Shown here: one piece after another, positions 31,681 to 43,420 of the stretch | Layout: each line of letters starts with the position of its first letter | Position numbering within the stretch: the stretch's first letter is position 1 | Origin: Sanguinoderma infundibulare | Taxonomy: Eukaryota > Basidiomycota > Agaricomycetes > Polyporales > Polyporaceae | Direction of reading: 5' to 3' | DNA: 64,000 nt | Assembly: GCA_032821775.1 (NCBI GenBank) | Contig: JAVLRN010000006.1 | Coordinates: 124,001 to 188,000, forward strand | The notes under the pieces: model-generated | The model's database searches: none | Told to the model about the DNA's origin: nothing | What the model saw: the letters and a program-made list of their open reading frames with translations, nothing else | Translations under genes and position numbers: made by a program

Positions 31681-33557
31681 TCAAGATGAAAACGCAAGAG
31701 AGCCCTACACGGTCAGCTGGTGACGTCTGATCGCCGCCACGCGTCGGTCCAGTGTACCAAGGGCCGCGTCATCCAACTGCGCGAGCGGCCCTGCGAACAT
31801 CTCGTTCGACCCAAGGGCTCCCGCAACGCCCCTGATGCCCAACACGACGTTGCGCATCGAGCCCATCACGGAGATCGTCGTCGAGTTGCTGACCGCGCTG
31901 TTGACCGTGTGCAAGCAGTCGTTGATGCGCACCGACAGGTCCGCCAGGCTCGCGCGCGTAGCTTCGAGCTCGAAGGCTTCGGCAGCGAGGTCGTCCGCCT
32001 TCCGCCTGAGCTGAGAGATCCTGGAGGAGAGCCGGTCGCCCTCGGTGCGCTCGCGGGCGAGCTCGTCGCGGCGGGTCTGGAGTCGCGACTGTGAGTTGGA
32101 GAGCTGGCCTTCCATAGATGAGATGGCGCGTTGTTGCTCTTCGGCCGCCGCTTGCATTGCTGTCGCATCGACTGCCATGAGCACGATGGGGACGATAGGA
32201 AAGAAGAACGTTGCGATCGCCTGGGTAACGAATAGAACGATGAGATTACTAGTGCGCCCTCAACCACATCGTCACGTACCGCGATGCGCATGTTGTTCCG
32301 CGTCCGCTCGTGGTTCTCGAGTTCGTTTTTGGCACGCTCCAAAGCGTGTTGGGCGGAGGCGAGGTTCGATTGTTCGCAATGAATATCCTCTTCAAGGACA
32401 CGGATGTGATCCTCAGTGACCCGAGTATGCTCGTGGGCCTCCTCCAGTCCGATGGACGTCTCGCGAATGGTATCGTCGACACGACGCGCCTCGTTGAGAT
32501 TACTGGAAAGATCATCGCCCGTCTCTCTCAGCCAGATTGAGGCGGTCGTCGAGGCGGAGCGCAGACTCTGCGTGTTTATTCAAGTAAGAGATGCGGAAAG
32601 ATGGCAAGTCCGGGCCTGAGGTAGCTTACCTCGACAACTGCCAGACTGAATCCCTGAAACTCCTGGACAGTTGACCCAGGATAGTTGATATCTAGAATAT
32701 CGGAGGATAACGGGGCATCCCGCTGGAGGGAAACGACGATGTTGTTTATCCCTTCGATAGCCCGCTGCACATCGGATACAATCAACAGTTTACGGTCCGT
32801 CATGTGCGTAGTTGGAGTGCAGCAGTTTGAAGCGGGAGGAGGGGAGCAGAGGTCGGTGAAGCTGCGGTAGCTGGCAGGCGGTTCCTGAGGGGGGTTTTAT
32901 GAAGGGCGCGGCATTAAGTGTTTCTCACAGAATCTTCCCAACGTCCAGTCTCCAGGTTCATAACGAGAATGGAAGAGCAACGACCACGCATGAAACTGTG
33001 TGCAACGCGACCTCCACAGCTCAATCTTGGCGGAATAAACCTCTCTACCAATACCCAAGACACAAGAAGCAGTACGCAACGGCGTAGACAGGGATGCAAG
33101 ATGGGGGAGATATGCAACATACCAGGCAAACGGAAACAGGTAAGGAGGCGAACACAACGTACAGAGGACACTCGCGCTCTGGACTCCCTGAAGTCGGGCT
33201 CGCGCTCCCGCTTGCCCTGATGTTTGAATTACGACAGCAAATGGGATCAACTGTGGGATCCTGAATTTCTTCAGCGTCGCCAGAGGACCACAGCACTTGA
33301 CTACTAGTACTCACATGTTTTAGGCTCCAATAATTGTCCCATGACGCCTCAGATAAGCTCCAAAGTGTTTGAAGTGACCTAGTACAAGAAACGAGCTAGA
33401 AAACTGCGGAGCAAAGAGGTACGGATGGTCACGGCATTGAAGGCAAGGACGACGAGCACGTCGTACTTACTGCCCGTATGCATTCGCACGATTAGAAAGT
33501 CAGAATAACGGCCAGTAAGTGTCAATCTAATGCTCATAGGCGCTTATTTATTTTTCG
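31681..33557 (-). repeat. Right arm of the large inverted duplication
   Basis: Reverse complement of 21913-24008, lacking the roughly 214-bp block. The inner end at 31681 is sharp: beyond it the sequence has no relation to the left side. The outer end falls at the AAATAAATAAGCG stretch near 33557. Differences between arms are mostly single bases, and the two coding copies both remain open, so the duplication is recent or the arms have been homogenised. Confidence 0.93.
31705..32803 (-). CDS. Coiled-coil protein with mid-protein hydrophobic segment, right copy (325 aa)
   Basis: Exons 32803-32630, 32567-32280 and 32220-31705, with introns in the same places as the left copy; 325 aa. Domains match the left copy: N-terminal helix, first coiled coil, hydrophobic AIATFFFPIVPIVLMAV segment, second coiled coil, then a Ser/Asn- and Gly-containing helical end. 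It stops at TAG 31705 right after HQLTV. Next to that point it has one extra C (CTGACCGTG against CTGACGTG on the left), so the two copies differ in frame. It lies 420 bp upstream of, and on the same strand as, the long coiled-coil gene ending at 28412, which suggests the pair may be co-regulated. No signal peptide. Confidence 0.72.
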
Positions 33558-34298
33558 GATTTAAGCGGTGGTTATATGAGATAAATCGCCCGTAGCGTGT
33601 GGTGCCCGGCCCGTGGCGCTCGAGTCCCGCTATCGTTTCTTCAGCCGCGCCCGTCCACCGACCTACAGCAGAACGAAACAAAGCGCAAGGCGATATACTT
33701 CATTCAAATGCGCAAGCCTGAGTGCGATTGGGGCATGGCGCACTCAAGAAGGGGCCTGCCTCGGACATACATACCATCGGTTGCGACATGCAAACGCGTT
33801 TCCTACGCGAGATATCGTAGGAGATTAGAACGTATGCATTTGAATTCCAAAGAGCGCTAGGTTATGTATGTGCCGTATCCCGTAAGTAGTAGCGAACCAC
33901 GACTGAGAGACAGCTCGGATCCCCACGATGACAACGAACCCGAAAATCAGACCGCGGGGGATGACACCTGTGTACGGAGGATACCGCGGTCGACCATAGA
34001 CGGAGGAAGGTACCAAGTACCCGCGTGGGTCGGAAGGCCTGGAGCCCATGCTGGAGACGTGCGTGCTGGAGACGTGCGTCGCGCTGCTTGAGGCGGAGAT
34101 GCAGACAGAGAAGGACGAAGAACCGATAATGCTGGAAGTGGTGCTAGTAGTACGAATGAAGTCATTCGAGACCGTGGTGCTTGCAACGAGAGCGCAGAGG
34201 ACGAAGCAGAAGATAGAAGTCGGTGCTGTCAGTGATTCCGAAGGCGAAGGTCATAGGATGATGTCGGTGTCTTTCCGTCCCGAAGCTGCGACGAAATC
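33558..34298. other. Intergenic region with a possible secreted-protein relic
   Basis: On the minus strand near 34215-33930 a frame reads a hydrophobic FCFVLCALVAST-like stretch followed by Ser/Thr-rich sequence, like a small secreted or anchored protein. However, no in-frame ATG precedes it. It may be a degenerate gene or have an upstream exon I could not find. Confidence 0.3.
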
Positions 34299-35434
34299 CT
34301 AGAAGGACCAGGTGGAGACCGGCTTCGAAGCTCCAGAGGTCGACGTCGGGATCGGGATGGCGGTGGCGACAGCGACTCCTCCGCGCGCAGAGCTCACCGC
34401 AGAGTTGACCGACGCCACCGCCGAGTTGACGATCAGGTTCGCAGAGGTGACCGCCGCATTCAGCATCGCCGTCGCCGAGGCACGCGCCGAGCTCTGGATC
34501 GCGCTCGCGCGCGAGACCGCCGCGCTCTCCATGGCCGACGCGGACGACAGCGCGGAGGAGACGACGGCGGTGGCTGAGGCCGCGGCTGAGCTGAGGATCG
34601 CCGTGGCAGACGCACCCTCGAACGCAGTTCCGGCGCTCTCGAGCGCAGACGCCGAGGAGAGCGCGGAGCTCATGATCGAGGACGCGGACGCGAGCGCAGA
34701 GCTGTGGAGCGCGGTGGCGGACGCGAGGGCCGAGTTCACGCCGGAGGTGGCCGAGGCGTATGCGGCGCTCTCGAGCGACTGGGCGGAGGTGGCTGCAGAG
34801 CTCATGATCGTCATCGCGACGGCGATTGCAGAACCCAAGAGGGACGTCGCGGAGACGAAGGCGGGGTTCTCGAGCGCCGCCGCGGAGGCGCGAGCGGAGG
34901 CTACCAGTTCGTTGAGAGCGGTGACTGTAGACTTCTCCAGCGCAGCCGTGGACGACGCGGCCTTGGCCGTCAGTGCGTTAGCTGAGAAGACGGTAGAGCT
35001 TGCAAGCGAGAAGGCGGAGGAAACCGCGGAGTACACGAGGCCCCTCAGGAGAGACAGCACAGAGCTTGCAAGGGCGGCGGCACCAGTACCATTGGGAGGA
35101 ACCAGGGAGGCTGGGGAGGACCCTTTAGAGTGTACGGCGTACCTAACCGTCCCGGGTACGCTCGCGCCGAGCGGTTGTTGAACAAGGTTGTTCGTGTCCG
35201 CCAAGGTGGCTGTCGGCCCAGCGAACTTCGTGACCGTCGTCGTGTAGGCAATGGCAGACGGGACGAGAGGTGGTGCACGACCTTGAGCGCCCGGACGCTT
35301 ATGCACGACTGCAGAGAATGGAGGACAGATGAGTAACTGTTGGAAAATCCAGATGGAGGAGACAAACCAGAAGCAACGACACCGGCGCAGGCAGAGAGAC
35401 CCGTAGTCACAACGGCGTACTTGATCGCGACCAT
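34299..35434 (-). CDS. Secreted Ala/Ser-rich repeat protein, 358 aa
   Basis: Two exons, 35434-35368 and 35308-34299, with a 59-bp intron; the joined length is 359 codons. Residues 1-21 are a signal peptide (MVAIKYAVVTTGLSACAGVV). After a short region with basic and Thr-rich sequence, residues of about 90-335 are almost entirely Ala and Ser with regularly spaced Leu, Val, Ile, Met and Glu, for example SSALSSASALESA. Copies are imperfect and 20-35 residues long. The pattern suggests a long amphipathic helix or a fibrous wall or surface protein. There is no cysteine-rich domain and no evident GPI signal; the C-terminus ends STWSF. GC-rich codons dominate the repeat. Function unknown; a structural cell-surface role is inference. 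Confidence 0.65.
34400..35045 (-). repeat. Degenerate Ala/Ser coding repeats
   Basis: Interspersed GCGCTCTCG / GCGGACGC-type units on the plus strand encode the Ala-Ser helix of the gene above. Repeat copies are diverged, so expansion is not recent. Confidence 0.6.
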
Positions 35435-35686
35435 CGCGTTGGTGGACCTCGGGTGCTCGGGAGGGGATGAGACTAGGAGTAGGCTGTTGGTGTCCGTGGG
35501 AGGAGACAAGGGAAGACGAAGCCGGGCCAGCGCAGTTTTATCGCTGGCATCGAGGTGGCAGCCCCAAAGCTGACTTCGCGGTCGATCAGTCACCTTCGAT
35601 CGGGAACTTTGGCTGGCTAACCAACCTCGAAGGCGGCATGCTATGCATGCTAGTGTTCGAGGAAGTTATGACGTCATAGCAGACAT

Positions 35687-36460
35687 CGTCTTTGCAATAC
35701 TACCTCGAGGCCAGCAGTACTCTCCGAGACAAGGCCTGCAGACCATACACGAGGCAGTACTTCGAGACATCCCTGGAATTCAATCGTATCAGTAACCTCG
35801 CTCCGGCAGAATGAAACGGCACACTGACCTATCTCTTCTCTGTTTTCAGACCATCACACCGCGGTCCGCCGCATACCTTCACACCCATCTCCAAACCAAA
35901 CCTCTCGCGGCCTTCACAAAGCCGACACCTCGAGTTCGGCACCAGCCTCGGCAACCATCCCGAACGCCCGCGCCAGCGCCTCTCGCTCAGCCTCCCGGCC
36001 GCGGGAGCCCACCCGCAACAACTCCTCCCCCGCACCCGCCGCCCTTACCATTCGTTCTAAAACAACCGGGCGCTGGAACACCTCGACCCGCTTCAGCGAC
36101 AAGTACCTCCTGCGATCCGCGACAGGCTGCTGCACGCCTTAGAGCGCCCTGGGTGCGTCTCTGGACCCATCGCACAGAGAAGTGCTCGAGGAAGAGGGAG
36201 AAACGACTCCACGCCGTGCCCCGCAGGTGGAGTGACAAACGCGTCGGCCCGCGTCTCCATAAACAGGAACGGCGCGTGGTTTGCTTCCGCGAGCGCGCAG
36301 ATGTTGCAGGCGACGTCGAGGGGGAGCGCAGCCCCGTGCATGCGGCACCGGCGCAGGCTCCGGTATAAGGCGTCCAAGTTTTCGCCTGCGGTTGCGGTCC
36401 GTCGGCGAACTGGCACTTTGGTTGATCGTAAGTATGTGAGGGCACGTACGAAAACACTCT
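35687..36460 (-). pseudogene. Tandem partial copy of the F-box gene 3' end
   Basis: Homologous to 36561-37325 at an offset of about 870 bp. It starts at a shared CGTCT(T/C)TGCAATACT stretch and ends at ACGTACGAAAACACTCT. It contains the last intron and last exon of the F-box pseudogene, including GENLDALYRSLRRC and the end RRRYLSLKRVEV ... AEAGAELEV. The final exon is broken by its own frameshift, at a different point from that of the other copy, and no F-box start is attached. Confidence 0.75.
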
Positions 36461-36560
36461 CATGCGCTCAGATGGACTACGAGGTGGACAAGGTTTTGGC
36501 TGGCTTCCGGATCTGAAAAGCAGCGGCATCCTATGCCGTGGTAAATCTTCAAGCTGGTAA

Positions 36561-38024
36561 ATATCGTCTCTGCAATACTCCACCGAGGCCAGGCCCGCAG
36601 ACCATAACATATATCATCAGGCGTGAGCCATGTAGACGAATCCTATTCGGTTGTCGTCAGTAAATCTCGGCTTCGGCAACCAAAAAACGATACCGACCCC
36701 GGTGTCAAGTCCTCCATCCGCCAAACCATCACATCGGAGAAACCACCACCTCGAGTTCGACACCAGCCTCGACAACCCTCCCAAACGCCCTCGTCAGCGC
36801 CGCCCGATCCGTCTCCAAGCACTCGCACCATGTCATGTGCGCCCGCGCTGTTTCATGGATCGTCGTGCGTTGGCCTACCTCGACCCGCCGCAGCGCCGGG
36901 TACCGCCTGCGGTTCCCCGACGAGCGCGCGCGCAAGGTCGCCGCACACCTCGGCCCGCCCCTCGTGCGCCGTCGTCCTCTGCGTCCATCGCACAGAGACC
37001 TCTTCGAGCATCGCCAGCGCCGAGGTCCGACGCCGACCCTCAGGGAGCGGCGCGGACGGCGCCTCGGCCAGCGCCTCCGCGAACAGGAATGGGGCGTCGT
37101 GTGGGGCGCGGTTCGGGACCGCGAACACGCAGATGTCGCACGCGAACCCGAGGGAGCGTAGGCCCGTGCACCGAAGGACGCTCCCGTACAGCGCGTCCAA
37201 GTTCTCGCCTGCTTAAGCAGTCCGCAGTCCGCCGCGCGCGCGTGTACGTGTCCGTTGGCTGAGGGCCCCGTTCCCTCCCTCGATTGACAACGACACGGAA
37301 AAAACCACACGTACGAAAACACTCTGTTGGTTCCAGATGGACGACCAAGCGACGCAACCGAGGACCGATGAACGCGATGACCGGCGCCCACGTGTTGGAT
37401 GGCGCATTGTCCCGCGACGAGGAGAACGTGTAGTCCGGGTCCGAGTCACACGTCATCTCGAGGACCTCCAGGGAGGCGCGCATCCCCCAGCGCAAGAGCG
37501 TGTCCGCGAGTCAAGAGAGAGCGCCCCAGGTGGCGAAGCCACCCGTGATCTTGAGCTGCTTCAAGGCCAGGACGCGATCCGGCCGAGTGTCCGTGTCCCG
37601 GGGCGGCGGGGACGGGCACGGGAGGTTCCGCAGCTTGTCTCCCACGAAGACGAGCTCTTCGAGATGAGGCACGGTCTTGCAGAGGTCGCCGATGGGGTCC
37701 GAAGCGCCGTCGACGTTGAAGCCAACTCGGAGTCCCGCGAACGTTAGGCGACCACTCCGGGACCGCGCCTGCCGCGCCCGCTCATTCCAAAGACCGGACG
37801 TAGAGCGCAAGGTCGGGGCTGAGATCGAGGATCTCGAGGAGACTGAGAAGTCGTGGACTGTCCGCATTCCAGAAAACCGTGACCGCGACATCCGACCAGA
37901 GTCGGACGCTCGAGGCGGGGAGCAGAGCCTTGCACGTCAACGAAGATGCAGCGAGTGCGTGGGGGTCTTCGTGGAGTTCCCCTATGATAAGCTCGATCAG
38001 CTCGACCGGGAATACTGGGCTCAT
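36561..38024 (-). pseudogene. F-box domain protein pseudogene
   Basis: Starts at ATG 38024 with MSPVFPVELIELIIGELHED and a typical F-box (SLTCKALLPASSVRLWSDV) in the first 50 residues. Leucine-rich-like segments follow (PHLEELVFVG, LKQLKITGG, LEVLEMTC, IGPRLRRLVVHL). F-box proteins bind Skp1 and present substrates to SCF ubiquitin ligases; mushrooms have large, fast-evolving families. Three breaks are visible. A frame change between about 37784 and 37891 follows YVRSLE. There is an in-frame TGA at 37513-37511 after GGFATWGALS. Another frame change lies near 36925 before NRRRYPALRRVEV. One intron (GTACGT to GCAG) separates the last exon. The coding end is at 36729. Several independent breaks make a sequencing error unlikely. 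Confidence 0.8.
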
Positions 38025-38307
38025 GCTGATGGATGCTGCAGCAGCACCTGCACCTGCACCTGCATCTGCTTTTATCAATTGCTGCCAGTGATGATCGGTG
38101 CCGGCGTCATCCACTACCCGAACGTAGGTAAGAACCAAGAGTCAATCAGCTGGCACGCCTCGCAGGAGCGCGGAGTGAAGATCTTGACTCACTCACATCC
38201 TCCTCGCCTCATCCTGCCCCATCGCAGCCCAACCCCGCGACGTAAAAAGTGGTCGAGAAGAGGCACGAGCCTCGACGGAATGGGGGCCGCGAGCGGCCGT
38301 CTTGGTT

Positions 38308-38695
38308 GGCTTCGTCCGGAGCCCGTCGCGTTACCGAAGTTACAAATGTTTTATTGCATCCGTCGGGCCCGGGTGGGAGGACGTGCCGGCGGTCTGAACA
38401 CCGGGCTCAGATGTCAGACGTTGGCGGGGGTCGCAAAGCCTCGCGCGATGCACGCGGCAGCGTAGTGACCGCACCAGGCGCCATCGTGGAAGACGAAAAA
38501 AAAGCAGACTTGAACTTCATCGATGTGCACGGCGGTGGTGTGGTGCGGTGTCGCCGCGCGACGAGATTCGGCGTTTGAGTTCTGGGGAGGGGTGATCCGC
38601 ACCGGAGATGAGCATCGAGCGACAGCCAACAGCGGACAGCCACGGTCGAGACTCTTCGCTGCTCCTCATGCGCACGATCCTGCCACGAGGGTGAG
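38308..38695 (+). repeat. Dispersed repeat, copy 1 (inverted relative to 50064-50443)
   Basis: About 380 bp matching the reverse complement of 50064-50443 at roughly 80 percent by eye. The match starts in CTTGGTTGGCTTC and ends near ATGCGCACGATCCTGC. Both orientations are largely open in both copies. No terminal inverted repeats, poly-A or long terminal repeat boundaries were found. Probably a fragment of a mobile element or of a dispersed gene family. Confidence 0.7.
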
Positions 38696-38699
38696 TGTA

Positions 38700-39952
38700 A
38701 TAACAAAGTTCTTTTTGTCAGAACGATGTAGGAATCGTCGGAAGGAGAGCAGTGTCGATAACGACCGCGACGGTGCTGCAGTGCCAAGAAAACGTCAGCA
38801 GCGACCGCGAAAGATGGAAGATGCGAATAAGCACGCACCGCCTTGAAAATCTTGCCCAACTTTTCTTATATGCGAGGCTGTGCACTGCGAATGCGAGACG
38901 CCGGGAATCACCCGACGGCACGATCCAAGCCTCAGGGGCCCCGTTCTGACTGCGGGCGATGGTTAGGTTCAAGTTGGACCTGTGCATGGAAAGATATGCT
39001 GGGGCCTTACAGTACTGCGCGCAGCCGAAACTTCCGACACGTTCGGCGCGAGAAGAAGAAGACGCGGATAGAATGGCCGCGACTCGCTCTCTTCGCCAAG
39101 GACTGGTCACTCTCGAGGCCTCGAGGAGACGTGGGGCGATACCCACTTGATTCGAAGAGAACGCGCACGTTATTAAAGTTCGTTCTTCGCGCGAATATGA
39201 CAAAAGACTTACTGTACATGCACACTGCCGTATCTCGCTCTAGTCCCGTCCACGTTCGATCGAAAGCGTTCTTCAAGTTCGGGTCCGAGAACTCGGCCTG
39301 GCATGTGGTTATCAATCTGGCCACTTGAATCCCCCCTGCATCTGGAACGTCAGCGTACCTCGACCCAATCCTTTCCAGGGAGCGAACAGTCGATCCGATA
39401 TCCCCGTGTGCCTCGCAGCGACGTCGACCATACAGTTGTCGACATAAAGCCGACAATACTTATTCACATGCCTCCTCGTCAGCGTTCGATCCGGCTCAGG
39501 ACGATCGTGCCTGGCGACATACATGTCGATGGGCTTCAACATGAATCGGTCAGGCACAACACTGCCGGGAAGTGGTCGGTCCCGCCTGCAAGCAGCAATG
39601 TCAATGTCAACGGTATGTGCGGATAGAGAGGGAGCTTTGAAACCTCAAGGCACACACGTACACGAGATGGTGTGATGGCATGTGGCCAGTTCCGGATTTC
39701 TGTCACGAACGCTCCCCCCGCACGGACTCTGAGGGGACAATGTCTCTGGCAGGTCGCGATCGACCGTGACGCTGCCCGGAAAATACCGAAAGTCGGCGCG
39801 AGTCGAAGGAGAGTGCGTGGCACTGCCAGTGATGCTGTATGGAGGTCTCGCATGGCTTGAAACCGACGGGAACGGCCCTTAAAGCTTCGTCAACAGCAGA
39901 CAGCCGTCGGTATATAAATCCTTACTTACTTGCGCCCATGCGTGAAACCGGA
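38700..39952. other. Intergenic stretch, nothing recognised
   Basis: Short frames only. No domain, TATA-supported start or transposon end seen. Confidence 0.5.
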
Positions 39953-39954
39953 TA

Positions 39955-41045
39955 CAGTACTTTGCATAAATCACTGCAGGTCGCGTGCCCGCAAAACCTA
40001 TTTGTAACTATTTGTTCCATCAACAAATGGGGTGATTTACCATTTTGGGGAGACAGCTTATCTCTGCGTGACAATTCTTTGTGATTAATGATCGTGACGA
40101 TACGCATCACACTCCCCAGCTTGCATCTCCTGCCCAATCCACGTCTCCCTCGGTCCATCCCTCACCGTTCCACTTGCTGCATCTTCTCTGAGCTACCTAC
40201 GCTGTCATCCTTTGCCCCAAGTTGATCCACTCTGTCCCCTGCTGCCCCAATCTTTTCCATAAGCTCTGGTACAACAATTCCGCCCCAGTCACAACAAGGA
40301 AGCGCAATCTGGACACCAACAAAGAGAGGCCAAGTCCAATTGCAGACAGCGGCGGCGAGGATAGCCAGCCATGCGTCGCTTCCACATCGTCCTCCGGATA
40401 GCCTAGTAAGTCGGGAGTATGGGTGGAGGTACCGGGCTAGTAAAGATAGAGAGAGGCGCAATTCATCTCACGGTGTATCTGCTATTTGTTGTCTGGACAT
40501 AGATATGGGCGCCGAATGATGGTGCGCTGTTTTTGTTTCATACAAGGTGCGCAAGGCTGCAGACGACGCGAGAGAGCTTGCAATTGTGTTCAGGCAGAGA
40601 CTCCGCAAAGCATTGAGCCGCAATGACCTTGAGATCTGGCTAAGAGGATGCAGTTTGATGATAGTACATACACTAGAGGCACTAGCACGCCGTCTCCAGG
40701 CCAAACAAGAACGCCCAGGCTCTCTGGCTTTGCGACAAACTCAGAAAGAGTGCATTTAATCTGGTCAGGCAGTCCTGTTGCTGAATGAACAATAACTTGG
40801 AACAGAGGATCAGTGGGATTGCGCGGTGGTCGGCCGCCATTGAGATATATTATAAAGGTGTGTATTGTCAAGAGGGGAACCATGATGAAGTCAAGGGCAA
40901 GGTACGCAGGCGGCGGTATGCAACAGTGCCGAGGGGGCGAAAACTGAATAATTGTCACGCAAACCCTAGGGTTTGGGTACGGTACAAATAGATACAAATA
41001 GGTCTTTGCGGGCACGCGACCTGCAGTGTTTTATGCAAAGTACTG
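39955..41045. mobile_element. Non-autonomous Tc1/mariner-type element with about 65-bp terminal inverted repeats
   Basis: Starts TA-CAGTACTTTGCATAAA and ends with its inverted complement, ACTG-TA. The two ends match over about 65 bp with a few substitutions and one indel, including the shared CTGCAGGTCGCGTGCCCGC block. The flanking TA dinucleotides and CAGT terminus fit Tc1/mariner/pogo insertion. Internal frames (for example minus 40162-40461 and 40590-41015) show no DDE/DDD transposase motifs I can recognise. At 1,091 bp it would be too short for most complete elements of this group. Confidence 0.75.
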
Positions 41046-41049
41046 TAAC

Positions 41050-43420
41050 TTGGACAGGTACGCACTTGTGATTGCAATTGCCCCAGAAGCACCAACGTCC
41101 CCTTACATAAGCTTATCGGCGACCTGAACGAATGTATGCAACACGGATCAGAACTCGACAAACGCACAGATGGTCGACGGATATTCGCTGCCAACTGGGT
41201 TGCCGTGCACCCGCACCCAGGGCCTCTCGCGGGAAGATGGGAGGCCCTGATATTCAATGCAACACATGCCCATCGCCGCCCCGTCGCCCACGTCGGTCCA
41301 CCACGAACTGCCAATGTCGGCACCGCCGCCGCCCAGGCCTGCTGGCACCAGTCAGCTCGTCAGTTCTTGAGGCCAAGGGGCGCGACTCACGGATGTCGAT
41401 GCATGCTGCATGATGTACGTGCCCAGGCCTATCCGCGTTCTTTCATTCCGAGTCCACGCCGCCGCCGCGACCGTCGTGAGTGATCGTCCTCAGCAGACCG
41501 CAGTCCTCGGAGTCGGCGAGGCGAGTGGGGGGCCCCACGCTTCGCCGTCACTGCACCCATCCGCCACCGCCCGAGTCGACGGTCGTGAGAGCGAGAAGTA
41601 CTAGTCGACGTGACGTGAAAGGAGGAGGAAAGGAGGAACATGTACAGCGGCGGACGTCGTGAGTCGTGACGGTCGACTCGTACGTGCGGTGATCGACCTC
41701 AGGTACCAAGGTCCTGGTCCTGGTCCTGGTCCACCGCGACGCGCCGCGCGCCTGATTTCGCGCCTGGCCCACCGCGGGTTGCCGCCCGCTCAAAGTCCGC
41801 CGAACAAGAAGCAACAAGAAGGTCGCAAAGTCGCGCTCGAATCAGTCAAGCATGACCCTCGCGCGCGGTGCGGCGCAATTTACCGTACCGTATCCTCCAC
41901 CCCCATCCGTATCCGTATCCTGATTCCTGATTTCTCGCCCGGGGCGTACCGCGTACGTACATAACCCCAGGGCGCCGCGAGCCTCGCCCCGCGGAGACCA
42001 CGCACGCGCGGATCGAGTGCGAGGGCCGTTGCGCAACGCCCAACCGTGACAAAGATATCCGATACCGATCATGCGATGTGCGATGCCGGTGGCTCGCAGG
42101 GGCGGCGCGACCCCGACATCGACATCGAGGCCGCGGGCACGCTATCTTTGTAGACTCTATCAGTTTCCGGCGGATCGTAACCCGCTTCTCGATCTTCGCC
42201 TTGATCGTGCTCAAGACGACGAACCGCAACGGCCCACGACTTCGCCTTCGACTTCGAAGTTCGACTTCGAGACGACGGCGGGGGCGCGACGTCTCTCTGA
42301 ATCGTCGTCGCTGCGCACCCGGATCCGGGGCTTCGACGTCCGGCGACTCGGAAACCATCTCTGTCCTGCAGCGCAGTAAGTACGGTACTCCATGGATCCA
42401 GCTGCCAGGCGGGGCGTTGCCGTTGCATGATGCATCCATGATTCAGATGCGCGGCTGGTTGTTTGGGGTTCGGGGATCCGGCGGAGTGTCCCGTCAGTCT
42501 GAACCCATTCAACATCCAAGACATCAACAGAACCCGCGATAGCGTATCATGACAAGGTACAAGTGCACCGGTAGCCGTTCAGCCGAACGTGTTGCGAACA
42601 ACTAGTGCGATGATAACATTTGTGAGTGGACGGGTACAATGTACATACACACGATCGAATCACATATGTTGTACACGTACGTGCGTATGCGTATGGATGA
42701 CTGAGAGAGGGGATGCAGTAGTAAATTAGCTCGATCAGGCTGATGTCCGTGCGACTGACGACAGCAGCGACGGAGGATGGAGAGATGAGACGTGGGGGGA
42801 GAAGGCTATGCAGACGACCACGAACTGAACCGCGGGATAATGCTGATGTGGGACGAGGTTCGAAGCTATGTACAAGTGTCAAAGGAAAAGAAGCTTGACA
42901 ATGACTGATAATACACGATGCGGTGAAGTGCAAAGATTAAACGGACGAAGAATGCTGTTGCGGTGTGATGGTCATGATGCGCTGCAATGCGAGATATCAA
43001 AAATGTAACAGTGGTATGCGACAAAGAACTGAGGCGGGTGATATAGATTATTAATGTACAAAAGGAAGCATTCGAGCGGTGCCGTGCACAACAACGAAAG
43101 AAGGTCGCGAAATGATGTAGGAGCAATGGGGCACTGGAGGACAGATTATTCGGAATGACAGTGTAAAGTGTGGCAGCGAACATAGCATATAGTCACATAG
43201 ATATAGAGTCCGGATATGCGGGGCAGGCGAGTCAACGCCGGCGGCAAACGGAGGCCATCGTGAGGCGACGCGGGACCGTGAGCATATACGTATATCGCAC
43301 GCATAGAGCAAGCATAGAACATAATGCAGGTCAACCGCAAGACATGTCGCCAAACGAGACGCCGTCGCGCAGGCAGAGATACGAGAAATGGCAAGGGAGT
43401 CGAATGGGGACGTAGGGTGC
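41050..43420. other. Gene-free stretch
   Basis: Arg-rich frames on both strands reflect GC-rich composition. A GGTCCT hexamer is repeated about four times at 41709-41732. The part 42550-43420 is AT-richer and probably includes the 3' flank of the gene ending at 43421. Confidence 0.5.
41709..41732. repeat. GGTCCT microsatellite
   Basis: Four consecutive hexamer units in non-coding sequence. Confidence 0.8.

Noticed and set aside
41043..41056. 14-bp match (TGTAACTTGGACAG) with 48409-48422
   Set aside because: Too short and without shared flanks; probably coincidence.
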